Part shown: positions 50,220-60,063 of the stretch, piece after piece
Numbering within the stretch: the first letter of the stretch is position 1
Layout: each line of letters begins with the position of its first letter
Assembly (NCBI RefSeq): GCF_009547075.1
Contig: NZ_WIPH01000002.1
Location: 1-64,000 of the forward strand
From: Gluconobacter aidae
GTDB taxonomy: Bacteria; Pseudomonadota; Alphaproteobacteria; Acetobacterales; Acetobacteraceae
DNA: 64,000 nt
Direction: 5' to 3'
Notes under the pieces: generated by a model
The model's input: the letters and a program-made list of their open reading frames with translations, nothing else
What the model was told of the DNA's origin: nothing
Database searches by the model: none
Translations under genes and position numbers: made by a program

Positions 50220-50452
50220 TGGCCGACACGTACAAGCCTGCCGATCTGCGCGCGAAGAGCGAGGACGAGCTGAACGCTCTTCTGCTCGATCTCAAGCGCG
50301 AACAGATCAACCACCGTTTTTCGGCTGCCACCGGGCAGTCGGAGAACACAAGCCGCGTCAAGGTCGTGCGCCGTGCAGTAGCACGTATCAAGACACTGGC
50401 TCATCAATCGAAGAACCGTGCGGGCGCCAAAACGTCCGCCGCTAAGTCCTGA
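50219..50452 (+). CDS. rpmC: 50S ribosomal protein L29
   Basis: 77 residues, two-helix protein near the exit tunnel: [20 protein letters not shown] and [11 protein letters not shown]. Overlaps rplP by one base. The Ala/Lys tail is slightly longer than in E. coli (63 residues). Confidence 0.96.
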   Translation: MADTYKPADLRAKSEDELNALLLDLKREQINHRFSAATGQSENTSRVKVVRRAVARIKTLAHQSKNRAGAKTSAAKS

Positions 50453-50465
50453 GAGGAGACGGACG

Positions 50466-50738
50466 ATGCCAAGGCGCGTCCTGACGGGTAGGGTCACGAG
50501 CGACAAGATGGACAAGACGGTTACCGTTCTTGTCGATCGTCGCATCATGCATCCGCTCTACAAGAAGTTTATTCGCCGCTCCAAGAAGTATGCGGCTCAT
50601 GACGAAGAGAACGTCTGCCAGACGGGTGATCTGGTCCGCATTGAAGAATGCGCACCGATCTCCAAGCGCAAGACGTGGTCTGTCGTGTCGCGCAACGGAG
50701 AGGACTTGGCATCTGCCTCCTCTTCCGTCAGCGCATAA
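50466..50738 (+). CDS. rpsQ: 30S ribosomal protein S17
   Basis: 90 residues: [20 protein letters not shown] start, [23 protein letters not shown] at 50466 with GAGGAGACGG upstream; an in-frame start 48 bases earlier lies inside rpmC and is not needed. OB-fold 16S rRNA binder. Confidence 0.97.
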   Translation: MPRRVLTGRVTSDKMDKTVTVLVDRRIMHPLYKKFIRRSKKYAAHDEENVCQTGDLVRIEECAPISKRKTWSVVSRNGEDLASASSSVSA

Positions 50739-50750
50739 GGGGGTAGGCAC

Positions 50751-51119
50751 ATGATTCATCCCGAGACCAACCTGGACGTCGCCGACAACTCCGGCGCACG
50801 TCGGGTGCAGTGCATCAAGGTGCTGGGCGGTTCCAAGCGGAAAACTGCCTCGGTCGGCGACGTCATTGTCGTGTCCGTCAAGGAAGCAATTCCTCGCGGC
50901 AAGGTGAAGAAGGGTGACGTCCATCAGGCCGTTATCGTTCGCACCTCCTACCCGGTCCGTCGTGCAGATGGCTCCGCCATCCGCTTCGACAAGAATGCTG
51001 CCGTTCTGCTGAACAAGCAGCAGGAGCCGATTGGTACGCGTATCTTTGGCCCGGTGGTTCGTGAGCTGCGTGCGCGCAAGTTCATGAAGATCATCTCGCT
51101 GGCTCCGGAGGTGCTGTAA
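50751..51119 (+). CDS. rplN: 50S ribosomal protein L14
   Basis: 122 residues: [20 protein letters not shown] start and [13 protein letters not shown] near the end. Contacts 16S rRNA across the subunit bridge. The stop and rplX start share a base (TAATG). Confidence 0.98.
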   Translation: MIHPETNLDVADNSGARRVQCIKVLGGSKRKTASVGDVIVVSVKEAIPRGKVKKGDVHQAVIVRTSYPVRRADGSAIRFDKNAAVLLNKQQEPIGTRIFGPVVRELRARKFMKIISLAPEVL

Positions 51120-51439
51120 TGGCTGCTCGTATCAAGAAGGGTGACCAGGTTCTGGTCCTCTCCGGCAAGTCCCGTGGCGTTCGTGGCGAAGTTCTCGCCG
51201 TGATGCCGAAGGCCGAGAAGGCTGTTGTGCGTGGCGTGGCAGTTGCCAAGCGCCACACGAAGCCCAACCGCATGGGCGGAGAAGGTGGGATCATCGAGCG
51301 CGAAATGCCGATCCACCTGTCCAACCTGAAGCTGGTTGATCCGAAGAGCGGCAAGCCGACGCGTGTCGGTTTCCGTGTTCTGGAAGACGGTCGCAAGGTT
51401 CGCGTTGCCAAGGCAACCGGCGAAGTGATCGAAGGCTGA
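51119..51439 (+). CDS. rplX: 50S ribosomal protein L24
   Basis: 106 residues with the KOW motif [20 protein letters not shown] and [20 protein letters not shown]. Early 50S assembly initiator. Overlaps rplN by one base. Confidence 0.98.
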   Translation: MAARIKKGDQVLVLSGKSRGVRGEVLAVMPKAEKAVVRGVAVAKRHTKPNRMGGEGGIIEREMPIHLSNLKLVDPKSGKPTRVGFRVLEDGRKVRVAKATGEVIEG

Positions 51440-51450
51440 GGAGCGCAACA

Positions 51451-52014
51451 ATGAGCGAATATAAAAACGCTTTGCCGCGTCTGCACCAGCGCTACGAAGA
51501 CGTTCTGAAGAAGCAGCTGCGTGAGCAGTTCGGTTATGCTAACGAACTCCAGGTTCCCAAGCTCGAGAAGATCGTGCTGAACATGGGTGTTGGTGAAGCC
51601 GCTGGCGACCAGAAGAAGCTTGATGCTGCTGTTGCGGAAATGACCGTCATTTCCGGTCAGAAGCCCGTCAAGACCCTTGCTCGCAAGGCTATTGCCGGCT
51701 TCAAGATCCGTGAAGGTCTGCCCATCGGCTGCAAGGTCACGCTCCGTCGTGCCCGCATGTACGAGTTCCTTGACCGTCTGGTGACGATCGCCATGCCGCG
51801 TATCCGCGATTTCCGCGGTCTGCCGGCAAACAAGGGCTTTGATGGACATGGCAACTTTGCCATGGGCATCAAAGAACAGATCGTGTTTCCTGAGATCGAA
51901 TATGACAAGATCGATGCCGTTCGCGGCATGGACATCATTTTCGTGACCAGCGCCAAGTCTGATGCTGAAGCAAAGGCCCTGCTGAAGGCCTTTGATCTGC
52001 CGTTCAACGGCTGA
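51451..52014 (+). CDS. rplE: 50S ribosomal protein L5
   Basis: 187 residues, 5S rRNA and P-site tRNA contact protein: [40 protein letters not shown] and [12 protein letters not shown] terminator-like hairpin follows in the 132-base gap before rpsN, the largest gap in the spc operon. Confidence 0.98.
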   Translation: MSEYKNALPRLHQRYEDVLKKQLREQFGYANELQVPKLEKIVLNMGVGEAAGDQKKLDAAVAEMTVISGQKPVKTLARKAIAGFKIREGLPIGCKVTLRRARMYEFLDRLVTIAMPRIRDFRGLPANKGFDGHGNFAMGIKEQIVFPEIEYDKIDAVRGMDIIFVTSAKSDAEAKALLKAFDLPFNG

Positions 52015-52054
52015 TCTATAATTTTTCAGACCGATCACGGTTAAAATCTGGATT

Positions 52055-52075
52055 CGGCCTTCCATTGGAAGGCCG
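52055..52075 (+). terminator. Hairpin in the rplE-rpsN gap (attenuator)
   Basis: CGGCCTTCC-ATT-GGAAGGCCG, a perfect 9-bp stem followed by CTTTCCTTT, 41 bases after rplE. It has the form of an intrinsic terminator; since downstream genes are essential, read-through or a further promoter must exist. Confidence 0.6.
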
Positions 52076-52146
52076 CTTTCCTTTATAGACACGCTGATTG
52101 GAAAACCGTCGGGATAGGCCTGACAGGTTCCGGGAGAAAATTCGAG

Positions 52147-52452
52147 ATGGCGAAGGTCTCAGCGGTAAACCGTAATAACCATCGCGCTGCCCTGGTGAAG
52201 CGCGATAAGGAAAAGCGGACCGCTCTCAAGAACATCATCAAGGATCGCACTCTGTCGGTTGAAGACCGCTTTGATGCGACCCTCAAGCTGGCCCAGATGC
52301 CGCGCAATGGATCCGCCACGCGCGTCCGCCTGCGTTGCAAGCTTTCTGGTCGTCCCCGTGCCAACTATCGCAAGTTCGAGCTGAGCCGTATCGCTCTGCG
52401 TGATCTTGCCTCCGCCGGCCAGATTCCTGGCATGGTCAAGTCGAGCTGGTAA
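52147..52452 (+). CDS. rpsN: 30S ribosomal protein S14
   Basis: 101 residues, the long zinc-free form (no CxxC pairs): [20 protein letters not shown] start and [20 protein letters not shown]. The 101-residue C-minus type matches the alphaproteobacterial pattern. Confidence 0.97.
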   Translation: MAKVSAVNRNNHRAALVKRDKEKRTALKNIIKDRTLSVEDRFDATLKLAQMPRNGSATRVRLRCKLSGRPRANYRKFELSRIALRDLASAGQIPGMVKSSW

Positions 52453-52464
52453 AGGGTAGATCGA

Positions 52465-52863
52465 ATGTCTTTGTCTGATCCACTGGGCGATATGCTGACC
52501 CGGATCCGCAATGCGCAGCGTGCCCGTCATGCTGTCTGCGTTGCACCTGCATCTAAGCTGCGCGCAAGCGTGCTGGAAGCTCTGAAGCGTGAGGGCTACA
52601 TCCGTGGTTTCGCCGCTGAAGAACTCCGCAAGGGTGTTGCACAGCTCCGTATCGAGCTGAAGTATGTAGAAGGCCAGCCGGTCATCAAGGAAATCCATCG
52701 CGTTTCCAAGCCCGGCCGTCGCGTCTACTCGAAGATCAAGGAACTTCCGCGCGTTTATGCCGGCCTTGGTGTGTCGATCCTGTCCACCCCGCGTGGCGTC
52801 CTGTCGGACGTCGAGGCCCGCGCTGCCAACGTTGGCGGCGAGGTCCTCTGCCGCGTCTTCTAA
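52465..52863 (+). CDS. rpsH: 30S ribosomal protein S8
   Basis: 132 residues; 16S assembly protein and, in E. coli, repressor of the spc operon. Starts [20 protein letters not shown] and ends with [20 protein letters not shown]. Strong GGAGG follows its stop for rplF. Confidence 0.98.
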   Translation: MSLSDPLGDMLTRIRNAQRARHAVCVAPASKLRASVLEALKREGYIRGFAAEELRKGVAQLRIELKYVEGQPVIKEIHRVSKPGRRVYSKIKELPRVYAGLGVSILSTPRGVLSDVEARAANVGGEVLCRVF

Positions 52864-52873
52864 GGAGGATCGC

Positions 52874-53410
52874 ATGTCTCGCGTAGGTAAATATCCCGTC
52901 GAAGTTCCGGCTGGCGTGCAGGTTTCTCTTGCTGATGGCCTTTTTAAGGCCAAGGGCAAGCTGGGTGAACTGACCGTGCCCGTTTCTCGTCATGTGGAAG
53001 TCAAGATCGAAGGCAGCAACGTTTCCGTCGCTCCTGTCGGTCGTCGCTCCCGCGAAAACTGGACCATGTGGGGAACAACGCGCGCTCTGATCGCCAATAC
53101 GGTGAAAGGCGTGTCAGACGGTTTCTCCAAGGGGCTTGAAATTCAGGGTACGGGTTTCCGTGCTGCTGTTCAGGGCTCCAACCTGGTGATGAACCTCGGT
53201 TTCTCGCATGATGTTGTCTATCCGATTCCGGAAGGCATCAAGATCACCACGCCGCGTCCGACCGCGATTGTTGTTGAAGGTAACGACAAGCAGCGTGTCG
53301 GTCAGGTTGCGCTCGATATTCGCAGTTTCCGCAAGCCGGAGCCCTACAAGGGTAAGGGCGTTCGGTACGAGACCGAGGTTCTGCGTCGCAAGGAAGGTAA
53401 GAAGAAGTAA
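52874..53410 (+). CDS. rplF: 50S ribosomal protein L6
   Basis: 178 residues, two-repeat protein near the sarcin-ricin loop: [20 protein letters not shown] start and [20 protein letters not shown] end. ATG at 52874 follows AAGGAGG by seven bases; the frame is open upstream into rpsH but without support. Overlaps rplR by one base. Confidence 0.98.
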   Translation: MSRVGKYPVEVPAGVQVSLADGLFKAKGKLGELTVPVSRHVEVKIEGSNVSVAPVGRRSRENWTMWGTTRALIANTVKGVSDGFSKGLEIQGTGFRAAVQGSNLVMNLGFSHDVVYPIPEGIKITTPRPTAIVVEGNDKQRVGQVALDIRSFRKPEPYKGKGVRYETEVLRRKEGKKK

Positions 53411-53772
53411 TGGCAACGCAGCAAGGATTGCAGGAACGCCGCCGTCAGCGGCTGCGCTTCCAGCTTCGTCGCAAGAGCGGCGGCCGGCCGCGTCTGTCGG
53501 TCTTTCGTTCCAGCAAGCACATTCACGCCCAGATCATCGACGATGCGCAGGGTCGTACGCTCGCCAGCGCCTCTACGCTGGAAAAGACGCTTCGCGATGC
53601 TGGCAAGACCGGTGCCGACGTGTCTGCGGCTACGGTTATCGGCAAGCTGATTGCCGAGCGCGGTGTTGCAGCTGGCGTCAAGACCGTCGTGTTCGACCGC
53701 GGCTCTTATCTGTATCATGGCCGGGTCAAAGCCCTGGCAGAGGCTGCCCGTGAGGGCGGACTCTCGTTCTAA
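53410..53772 (+). CDS. rplR: 50S ribosomal protein L18
   Basis: 120 residues; binds 5S rRNA. Contains [19 protein letters not shown] and the end motif [25 protein letters not shown] overlap with rplF. Confidence 0.97.
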   Translation: MATQQGLQERRRQRLRFQLRRKSGGRPRLSVFRSSKHIHAQIIDDAQGRTLASASTLEKTLRDAGKTGADVSAATVIGKLIAERGVAAGVKTVVFDRGSYLYHGRVKALAEAAREGGLSF

Positions 53773-53784
53773 GGAGGATCACAC

Positions 53785-54360
53785 ATGGCACGTGAGCCAA
53801 GAGAAGGCGGCCGTGGTGGTCGTGAGCGCGAGCAGGGCGATGATCTGGTCGACAAGCTCGTAACCATCAACCGTGTCGCCAAGGTCGTGAAGGGTGGTCG
53901 CCGTTTTGCGTTCGCTGCCCTCGTGGTTGTTGGCGACCAGAAGGGACGCGTTGGTTACGGTGCGGGCAAGGCCCGTGAAGTTCCCGAGGCGATCCGCAAG
54001 GCAACCGAGCGCGCCAAGCGCACGATGATTCGCGTACCGATGAAGGAGGGTCGCACCCTTCATCACGATACGTTCGGTCACTACGGCGCCGGCAAGGTTG
54101 TTGTCCGTGCGGCTGAAGCCGGTACGGGTATCATCGCCGGTGGTCCGATGCGTGCGGTGTTTGAAAGCCTCGGCGTCAATGATGTTGTGGCCAAGAGCCT
54201 CGGTACGCGGAACCCGCACAACATGATCAAGGCGACGTTTGCTGCGCTTGAGAAGGCCAGCAGCCCGCGTCATGTTGCTTCCCGTCGCGGCAAGAAGGCT
54301 GCAGAACTGTTTGGCAAGCGCGAGCAGGGCCAGACAGAAGCGGAGGTGACAAATGGCTGA
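53785..54360 (+). CDS. rpsE: 30S ribosomal protein S5
   Basis: 191 residues, fidelity and mRNA-entry protein. Core: [40 protein letters not shown], and [20 protein letters not shown]. The N-terminus is extended by a Gly/Arg/Glu-rich stretch ([16 protein letters not shown]). Strong AAGGAGG ribosome site; overlaps rpmD by eight bases. Confidence 0.97.
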   Translation: MAREPREGGRGGREREQGDDLVDKLVTINRVAKVVKGGRRFAFAALVVVGDQKGRVGYGAGKAREVPEAIRKATERAKRTMIRVPMKEGRTLHHDTFGHYGAGKVVVRAAEAGTGIIAGGPMRAVFESLGVNDVVAKSLGTRNPHNMIKATFAALEKASSPRHVASRRGKKAAELFGKREQGQTEAEVTNG

Positions 54361-54541
54361 GAACGGCAAGACCGTCCAGGTTACGCAGATCGCATCGGTC
54401 ATCGGTCGTAAACCGGGCCAGGCTGAGACCATCACCGGTCTTGGTCTGCGTGGAATTGGTTCCACGCGTACGCTGGAGGATACTCCGGCCGTGCGTGGAA
54501 TGATCCGCAAGGTTGCCCACCTCATCAAGGTGGAGGGTTGA
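54353..54541 (+). CDS. rpmD: 50S ribosomal protein L30
   Basis: 62 residues: [19 protein letters not shown], then [20 protein letters not shown]. Starts within the last codons of rpsE and ends one base before rplO. Confidence 0.96.
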   Translation: MAENGKTVQVTQIASVIGRKPGQAETITGLGLRGIGSTRTLEDTPAVRGMIRKVAHLIKVEG

Positions 54542-54542
54542 A

Positions 54543-55031
54543 ATGAACCTCAACGAACTGCGCGATAACGAGGGTTCCCGTTATCGCAAGAAGCGTCTCG
54601 GACGCGGCATCGGGTCCGGCAAGGGCAAGACGTCGGGTCGTGGCGTCAAGGGACAGAAGGCTCGTGAGGGCGTGTCCCTCAACGGCTTCGAGGGTGGCCA
54701 GCTTCCGCTGTACCGTCGTATGCCGAAGCGTGGCTTCGTGAACATCTTCCGCAAGGAATATGCTCCGGTGAACCTTGGTGCGATCTCCAAGGCCATCGCA
54801 AGCGGAAAGCTGGACAAGGCTGCAACCGTCAATGAGGAGTCCCTGCGCAAGGCGGGTCTCGTCAACGGTAGCAAGCTGGCCGGTGTCCGTCTTCTTGCCC
54901 ATGGTGAGCTTTCGCATGGTGTGGCCATCGAAGTGGCTGGCGCTTCCGCTGCGGCTCTGGCTGCGGTCGAGAAGGCTGGCGGTACCATCAAGGTGCTCGA
55001 AACCAAGAAGGAAGCTCAGGCTGACGCCTGA
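54543..55031 (+). CDS. rplO: 50S ribosomal protein L15
   Basis: 162 residues: [20 protein letters not shown] start and [20 protein letters not shown], the Gly/Lys-rich rRNA-threading segment. ATG at 54543 after GGAGG in the rpmD tail; the upstream open frame is unsupported. Two hairpins separate it from secY. Confidence 0.97.
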   Translation: MNLNELRDNEGSRYRKKRLGRGIGSGKGKTSGRGVKGQKAREGVSLNGFEGGQLPLYRRMPKRGFVNIFRKEYAPVNLGAISKAIASGKLDKAATVNEESLRKAGLVNGSKLAGVRLLAHGELSHGVAIEVAGASAAALAAVEKAGGTIKVLETKKEAQADA

Positions 55032-55040
55032 TATTTCTTC

Positions 55041-55058
55041 TCCGGGCTTCGGCCCGGA
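55041..55058 (+). terminator. UUCG-capped hairpin after rplO
   Basis: TCCGGGC-TTCG-GCCCGGA, 7-bp stem with the extra-stable C(UUCG)G tetraloop, ten bases past the rplO stop. Likely mRNA stabiliser or part of the attenuator that follows. Confidence 0.5.
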
Positions 55059-55075
55059 ATAGGGTTGGATAGTGA

Positions 55076-55112
55076 ACAGCGTCCCGTGCTCTCGTGCGGC
55101 GACGCTGTTTTC
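55076..55112 (+). terminator. Terminator-like hairpin just before secY
   Basis: ACAGCGTC (55076-55083) pairs with GACGCTGT (55101-55108), a CCG/CGG-bearing loop lies between, and the stem runs into TTTTC. It sits about 20 bases before the secY ATG and its 3' arm is near the ribosome site AAAGGA, so it may tune secY expression. Confidence 0.55.
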
Positions 55113-55128
55113 ATGAAAGGACAGGTGG

Positions 55129-56502
55129 ATGGCTTCCGCAGCAGAGCAGCTCGCCGCCAATCTCAATATGAGTTCGTTTTCCAAGGCGACCGAACTCAAG
55201 AAGCGCATCTGGTTCACCCTGGGTGCGCTGATCGTCTATCGACTTGGCACGTATATTCCGGTTCCCGGCGTCGATGCGACCGTGATGGGGCAGCTTCTGG
55301 CCCAGCATCAGGGTGGTATCCTGGGAATGTTCGACATGTTCACGGGGGGTGCGCTCGGGCGTATGACCGTGTTCGCGCTGAACATCATGCCGTATATCAG
55401 TGCTTCGATCATCATTCAGCTTCTTTCCACGGCGCTTCCGTCCATGGAAGCAATGAAGAAGGAAGGTGAGGCGGGTCGTAAGAAGCTCAATCAATATACG
55501 CGCTATCTTACGGTTTTCATCGCCCTTTTTCAGGCCTATGGCATTGCTGTGGGGCTTGAGAACATGACGGCGCACGGTGCGACTGCTGTGGTGGCCCCGG
55601 GGATGTTCTTCATTGCATCCTGCGTCGTGACGCTTGTGGGCGGCACGATGTTCCTGATGTGGCTTGGAGAGCAGATCACGTCCCGAGGTGTTGGAAACGG
55701 GATTTCCCTCATCATTTTCGCGGGTATCGTGGCGAACCTGCCGCATGCTCTGGCCAGTCTTTTCGAACTGGGACGGACAGGGGCTCTTTCGCCCATTTTC
55801 GTTGTGATCTTCCTTGTTCTGGCGATCGTAGTCATCGGCTTCATCGTCTTCATGGAACAGGCACAGCGCCGCGTCGTGATCCAGTATCCGAAGCGCCAGG
55901 TTGGAAACCGTATTTTTGGCGGCGACTCCACTCACATGCCGCTGAAGGTCAATACGGCCGGCGTCATTCCGCCGATCTTTGCATCCTCCGTTCTTCTGAT
56001 TCCGGTGACCATCTCCGGCTTCATGAACGGGCATTCGATGCCGGGATGGCTCTCGGTTCTGGGGCAGCAACTGGGGCAGGGACAACCGCTGTACATGCTG
56101 TTCTATGCAGCGATGATCCTGTTCTTCTCCTATTTCTATGCGGCGATCACGTTCAATCCCGAAGAAACGGCGGAGAACCTGCGTAAGCAGGGAGGCTTCA
56201 TCCCTGGCATTCGTCCTGGCGCAAGCACTGCAACGTATTTCGACAAGATCCTGTCCCGTCTGACGGCGATCGGTGCGATGTACCTCGTGGGGGTCTGCCT
56301 GTTGCCGCAAATCCTGATCAGCAAATATAACGTGCCGTTCTATTTCGGTGGCACCAGTCTGATCATTATCGTATCGGTCACGATTGATACGGTGACACAG
56401 GTTCAGTCCCATCTGGTAGCGCACCAGTATTCGGGCCTGATCCGCAAACAGCGTAGCCGCGGTTCCCGTGGTGGTATTCCGGGAGGCTCGAAGCGTCGAT
56501 GA
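55129..56502 (+). CDS. secY: Protein translocase subunit SecY
   Basis: Central channel of the Sec translocon, 457 residues with ten predicted transmembrane segments. Landmarks: [60 protein letters not shown] (near TM5) and [20 protein letters not shown], the cytosolic loop contacted by ribosome and SecA. The C-terminus ends [11 protein letters not shown]. The stop overlaps the adk start as ATGA. Confidence 0.98.
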   Translation: MASAAEQLAANLNMSSFSKATELKKRIWFTLGALIVYRLGTYIPVPGVDATVMGQLLAQHQGGILGMFDMFTGGALGRMTVFALNIMPYISASIIIQLLSTALPSMEAMKKEGEAGRKKLNQYTRYLTVFIALFQAYGIAVGLENMTAHGATAVVAPGMFFIASCVVTLVGGTMFLMWLGEQITSRGVGNGISLIIFAGIVANLPHALASLFELGRTGALSPIFVVIFLVLAIVVIGFIVFMEQAQRRVVIQYPKRQVGNRIFGGDSTHMPLKVNTAGVIPPIFASSVLLIPVTISGFMNGHSMPGWLSVLGQQLGQGQPLYMLFYAAMILFFSYFYAAITFNPEETAENLRKQGGFIPGIRPGASTATYFDKILSRLTAIGAMYLVGVCLLPQILISKYNVPFYFGGTSLIIIVSVTIDTVTQVQSHLVAHQYSGLIRKQRSRGSRGGIPGGSKRR

Positions 56503-57080
56503 ACATCATTCTTCTTGGCCCCCCGGGGGCAGGCAAGGGAACTCAGGCCAAACGTCTTGAAACTCTCTATGGCTTCAAGCAGATTTCCACTGGCGATATG
56601 CTGCGGGCGGAAGTCGCTGCTGGTTCGGCGATTGGCAACGAAGCCAAGGCGATCATGGAGAAGGGACAGTTTGTTCCTGATCCGATTATCGTTGCCATGA
56701 TCCAGAACCGGATTGCACAGCCGGACTGCGAGCGGGGCTTCATTCTTGATGGCTTCCCGCGGACCGAAAGTCAGGCCGAGGCGCTGGACACCATGCTGTC
56801 CGCACGCGGCCTGACAATCGATGCCGTTATTCTTCTGGACGTCAACGAAGAAGAACTCGTTGAGCGGATCGCCAGCCGTCGTGGTGAAGATGGTACGCGG
56901 CGTCCGGATGACAACCCTGATGTGGTCCGTGCCCGTCTGGATGTCTACCGCAAGCAGACCGCGCCGATCCTTCCTTATTATGAGAAGGCCGGGCGTCTGC
57001 TGCATGTTGATGGCATGAAAGACGTTGAGAGCGTTGGCAAAGAGATCGATGCCATCGTTGCGACAGCGAAGAAACACTGA
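56499..57080 (+). CDS. adk: Adenylate kinase (short LID form)
   Basis: Interconverts ATP + AMP and 2 ADP. The 193-residue protein has the P-loop [18 protein letters not shown]-site [11 protein letters not shown] and [14 protein letters not shown], and a short LID (near [20 protein letters not shown]) without the zinc-binding cysteines of longer forms. Translationally coupled to secY. A hairpin follows, so it ends the spc transcript. Confidence 0.97.
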   Translation: MNIILLGPPGAGKGTQAKRLETLYGFKQISTGDMLRAEVAAGSAIGNEAKAIMEKGQFVPDPIIVAMIQNRIAQPDCERGFILDGFPRTESQAEALDTMLSARGLTIDAVILLDVNEEELVERIASRRGEDGTRRPDDNPDVVRARLDVYRKQTAPILPYYEKAGRLLHVDGMKDVESVGKEIDAIVATAKKH

Positions 57081-57087
57081 GTATTCT

Positions 57088-57116
57088 GATAGAATCACGA
57101 AAAAGTGATCTCTATC
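57088..57116 (+). terminator. Hairpin after adk
   Basis: GATAGA-ATCAC (57088-57098), loop GAAAAA, GTGAT and TCTATC (57105-57109, 57111-57116) with one bulged C. It lies seven bases after the adk stop and directly before the next promoter. Confidence 0.65.
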
Positions 57117-57118
57117 AT

Positions 57119-57146
57119 TTGACTCAGGTAGGGTGGGCAGTATATT
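57119..57146 (+). promoter_or_regulatory. Promoter of the alpha operon (rpsM-rpsK-rpoA-rplQ)
   Basis: TTGACT (57119-57124), 16 bases, TATATT (57141-57146), the best match to the sigma70 consensus in the ribosomal cluster. Confidence 0.72.
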
Positions 57147-57296
57147 GCGCGCCCTCGACACAGGTGCAGTCAGGTCGTGTATGCGCATGCCGGAATCGGC
57201 AGGTGACAGGCCCGGCTGCGAGATAATCGACCTGGCCACGGCCGGGCACGTAACAGTCTGGTACGGCCCCGAGCCGTTCCAATGGGAGTAACAGGC
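57147..57296 (+). other. Structured rpsM leader
   Basis: About 140 bases of G/C-rich leader with several complementary blocks (for example GCCGG/CCGGC near 57190-57240 and CGGCCGGGC near 57238-57246). Alpha-operon leaders in other bacteria bind S4, but rpsD is not in this operon, so the regulator is unknown. Confidence 0.4.
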
Positions 57297-57674
57297 GTGG
57301 CACGTATTGCCGGCGTAAACATTCCGACCAACAAGCGGGTCGTCATTGCCCTGCGTTATGTCTACGGCATCGGCCCGTCGACGGCGCAGTCCATCTGCAA
57401 CAAGCTCGAAATCCCCGATGCCAAGCGCGTCAACGAGCTGTCTGACGATGAAATCGTGAAGATCCGCGAGCTGATCGATTCCGAACTGCGCGTTGAAGGC
57501 GACCTCCGTCGCGAAACCGCAATGAACATCAAGCGTCTGATGGACCTCGGTTGCTACCGTGGTCTTCGTCACCGTCGTGGCCTGCCGGTCCGCGGTCAGC
57601 GCACGCACACGAACGCCCGTACCCGCAAGGGCAAGGCCGTGGCGATTGCTGGCAAGAAGAAGGTTACGCGCTAA
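57297..57674 (+). CDS. rpsM: 30S ribosomal protein S13
   Basis: 125 residues in the 30S head: [20 protein letters not shown] start, [18 protein letters not shown], and the basic tail [23 protein letters not shown] at 57297 is chosen because GGGAG lies eight bases upstream and the family begins at this residue; an ATG at 57282 would overlap that site. Confidence 0.96.
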   Translation: MARIAGVNIPTNKRVVIALRYVYGIGPSTAQSICNKLEIPDAKRVNELSDDEIVKIRELIDSELRVEGDLRRETAMNIKRLMDLGCYRGLRHRRGLPVRGQRTHTNARTRKGKAVAIAGKKKVTR

Positions 57675-57731
57675 TCCGCGCCTGACATCTTCATCGACGT
57701 TTTTCGTTAAACTTTTAGGACGACCTCTCTC

Positions 57732-58124
57732 ATGGCCAAGGCCGCTGCTCCGCGTATCCGTAAAAAGGAACGCAAGAATATCATTTCCGGTGTTGCTCAC
57801 GTGCTTTCCACGTTCAATAACACCATGATCACCATTTCTGACGCACAGGGCAACGCGATTGCCTGGTCGTCGTCGGGTGCGCAGGGCTTTAAAGGCTCCC
57901 GTAAGTCCACGCCGTATGCTGCTCAGGTCGCTGCAGAAGATGCCGGCCGCAAGGCACGCGAGCATGGCATGGAAACGCTTGAGATCGAGGTCTCCGGTCC
58001 GGGTTCGGGGCGTGAAAGCGCTCTCCGTGCCCTTCAGGCCGTAGGGTTCAACATTACGTCCATCCGCGACATGACGCCCGTGCCGCACAATGGCTGCCGT
58101 CCCCGGAAGCGTCGTCGCGTCTGA
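57732..58124 (+). CDS. rpsK: 30S ribosomal protein S11
   Basis: 130 residues on the 30S platform: [40 protein letters not shown], and [20 protein letters not shown]. Two hairpins follow before rpoA. Confidence 0.98.
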   Translation: MAKAAAPRIRKKERKNIISGVAHVLSTFNNTMITISDAQGNAIAWSSSGAQGFKGSRKSTPYAAQVAAEDAGRKAREHGMETLEIEVSGPGSGRESALRALQAVGFNITSIRDMTPVPHNGCRPRKRRRV

Positions 58125-58134
58125 GTGATGCTTT

Positions 58135-58160
58135 GCTGCGTATCGTGCGCGATACGCAGC
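58135..58160 (+). terminator. Hairpin between rpsK and rpoA
   Basis: GCTGCGTATCG-TGCG-CGATACGCAGC, a perfect 11-bp stem starting ten bases after rpsK; the flanks GATGC/GCATC may extend it. T-run is absent. Confidence 0.55.
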
Positions 58161-58184
58161 ATCTGTAAGTGATTGCATCTTTTG

Positions 58185-58201
58185 CCGCACCTTCGGTGCG
58201 G
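58185..58201 (+). terminator. Second hairpin before rpoA
   Basis: CCGCACC-TTC-GGTGCGG, 7-bp stem, about 55 bases before the rpoA TTG start. With the preceding hairpin it may slow or process transcripts ahead of rpoA. Confidence 0.45.
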
Positions 58202-58256
58202 GCCCAGGTGCCGCCAATTTCTCTTGGCGTGCTTCGTTGTTTGAAAGGCCACGACC

Positions 58257-59276
58257 TTGGTTCTCCAGAAAAACTGGCAGTCCCTCATCAAGCCGGAGAA
58301 GCTTGAAGTCGAGCCCGGACCGGTTGCCTCGCGCATCGCCACTGTCGTGGCCGAGCCTCTGGAACGCGGCTTCGGCATGACGCTCGGTAACGCACTGCGT
58401 CGTATTCTCCTGTCGTCGCTGCAGGGCGCTGCCGTGACCGCTATCCAGATCGATGGCGTGCTGCACGAGTTCTCCGCCGTGCCGGGTGTTCGCGAAGACG
58501 TCACGGACATCGTCCTGAACGTCAAGCAGCTCGCCCTGCGCATGCATGGTGAAGGCCCCAAGCGCATGATCCTGACGGCCACGGGCCCGGGTGAAGTGAC
58601 GGCTGGCCAGATCCAGGCGGGTCATGACATCGAGATCATGAACCCCGATCTCGTGATCTGCACGCTCGATGACGGCGTGAAGCTCGGCATGGAATTCACC
58701 GTCAATATGGGCAAGGGCTATGTTGCAGCAGCAGCAAACCGTCCGGAAGATGCCCCCATTGGCCTGATTCCCATCGACGCGATCTATTCGCCGGTGCGTC
58801 GGGTTTCCTACAAGATCGAGCAGACGCGTGTAGGTCAGGTCACTGACTATGACAAGCTGCTGCTGACGGTTGAGACCAACGGTGCGGTGACGCCGGAAGA
58901 CAGCCTGGCTCTTGCAGCCCGGATTCTTCAGGATCAGCTGCAGCTGTTCATCAACTTCGATGAGCCGCGTCCGGTCCAGCATGAAGAGCCGCAGGATGAC
59001 CTGCCGTTCAACCGCAATCTTCTCCGCAAGGTTGACGAGCTCGAGCTGTCGGTGCGTAGCGCCAACTGCCTCAAGAACGACAACATTGTCTATATTGGCG
59101 ATCTGGTGCAGAAGTCCGAACAGGAAATGCTCCGTACGCCCAATTTCGGGCGCAAGTCGCTCAACGAGATCAAGGAAGTTCTCACCGGTATGGGGCTGTC
59201 GCTCGGCATGAGCGTCCCGGCCTGGCCGCCCGAGAACATCGAGGATCTGGCCAAGCGTCTCGACGAGACGTTCTGA
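58257..59276 (+). CDS. rpoA: DNA-directed RNA polymerase subunit alpha
   Basis: Assembly platform of RNA polymerase and activator/UP-element contact; 339 residues. The N-terminal domain has [20 protein letters not shown]; the C-terminal domain contains [19 protein letters not shown] and [20 protein letters not shown]. It begins at a TTG codon (58257) preceded by GAAAGG, giving (M)[18 protein letters not shown]; no ATG or GTG fits. A weak start codon, with two hairpins before it, may lower its output relative to the ribosomal proteins. Confidence 0.97.
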   Translation: MVLQKNWQSLIKPEKLEVEPGPVASRIATVVAEPLERGFGMTLGNALRRILLSSLQGAAVTAIQIDGVLHEFSAVPGVREDVTDIVLNVKQLALRMHGEGPKRMILTATGPGEVTAGQIQAGHDIEIMNPDLVICTLDDGVKLGMEFTVNMGKGYVAAAANRPEDAPIGLIPIDAIYSPVRRVSYKIEQTRVGQVTDYDKLLLTVETNGAVTPEDSLALAARILQDQLQLFINFDEPRPVQHEEPQDDLPFNRNLLRKVDELELSVRSANCLKNDNIVYIGDLVQKSEQEMLRTPNFGRKSLNEIKEVLTGMGLSLGMSVPAWPPENIEDLAKRLDETF

Positions 59277-59303
59277 GAACTTTCAAGGTAAGGAAAACTA
59301 GCA

Positions 59304-59726
59304 ATGCGTCATGGTGTGAGCGGGCGTAAGCTCAACGTCACCTCTTCTCACCGCGCTGCCATGTTCCGCAACATGGCCGTGGCTCTCATCAAGCACGAGC
59401 AGATCACGACGACGCTGCCGAAGGCGAAGGAACTTCGCCCGGTGGTCGAGAAGCTGATCACGCTCGGCAAGCGTGGCGATCTGCACGCCCGTCGTCAGGC
59501 TTTCGCACAGCTGCGTGACGACGCCGTCGTGACGAAGCTGTTCTCGGCTGTTGCCGAGCGCTACAAGGGGCGTGCCGGTGGCTACTCCCGTGTCCTGAAG
59601 GCCGGCGTCCGTTATGGCGACAATGCCGATATGGCCGTGATCGAGCTGGTCGATCGTGATGTCGCTGCAAAGGGCCAGGATAGCGGACCGAAGCAGAACG
59701 TTGCAGAAGAGCAGGAAGCCGCCTGA
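59304..59726 (+). CDS. rplQ: 50S ribosomal protein L17
   Basis: 140 residues: [20 protein letters not shown] start, [19 protein letters not shown], and [20 protein letters not shown]. Last gene of the cluster; a strong terminator follows its stop by 22 bases. Confidence 0.98.
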   Translation: MRHGVSGRKLNVTSSHRAAMFRNMAVALIKHEQITTTLPKAKELRPVVEKLITLGKRGDLHARRQAFAQLRDDAVVTKLFSAVAERYKGRAGGYSRVLKAGVRYGDNADMAVIELVDRDVAAKGQDSGPKQNVAEEQEAA

Positions 59727-59748
59727 GCTTTCTGTTTTCGAAGCTTTG

Positions 59749-59783
59749 AAAAAGGCCGGGGCAGGAATGCCTCGGCCTTTTTT
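59749..59783 (+). terminator. Intrinsic terminator of the ribosomal cluster
   Basis: AAAAAGGCCGGGGCA, loop GGAA, TGCCTCGGCC and TTTTTT: a long G/C stem with one wobble followed by a six-base T-run. The strongest terminator in the window. Confidence 0.92.
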
Positions 59784-60063
59784 GATTCGTGGTTTCTTTG
59801 CCACGAAGTTGTGTGATATGCAGTCCCCACTCTTTGCAGACCCATTCCTGTCCTGTGTCGGGACAGCGTGAAATTCCGTTTCCTCACGCGAGCGGTTCCC
59901 GCCCTTTTGGAGAATGTTTCGCCCTCCTTCGCGGTGGGTCTGCACAATTCTGAGAAACAGGTCCGAGCACTCTCGTAGGGCCTGCCACGACGCATCGAAT
60001 ATGTATCCCGGCAATGAGGCCCGGATGGGTTCGTGATGCGTCCAGCGTTTGGAGAGCGTTATA
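59784..60063. other. Intergenic region before the MFS carrier
   Basis: 280 bases with no gene. It should contain the carrier's promoter, which I cannot fix. An imperfect inverted repeat, GACGCATC (59989-59996) and GATGCGTC (60035-60042), flanks the area upstream of the ribosome site and could be an operator. Confidence 0.5.

Noticed and set aside
56403-58982. An 859-codon minus-strand open frame antisense to adk, rpsM, rpsK and rpoA
   Set aside because: It crosses several certain genes and their intergenic promoter and hairpins; no family content.
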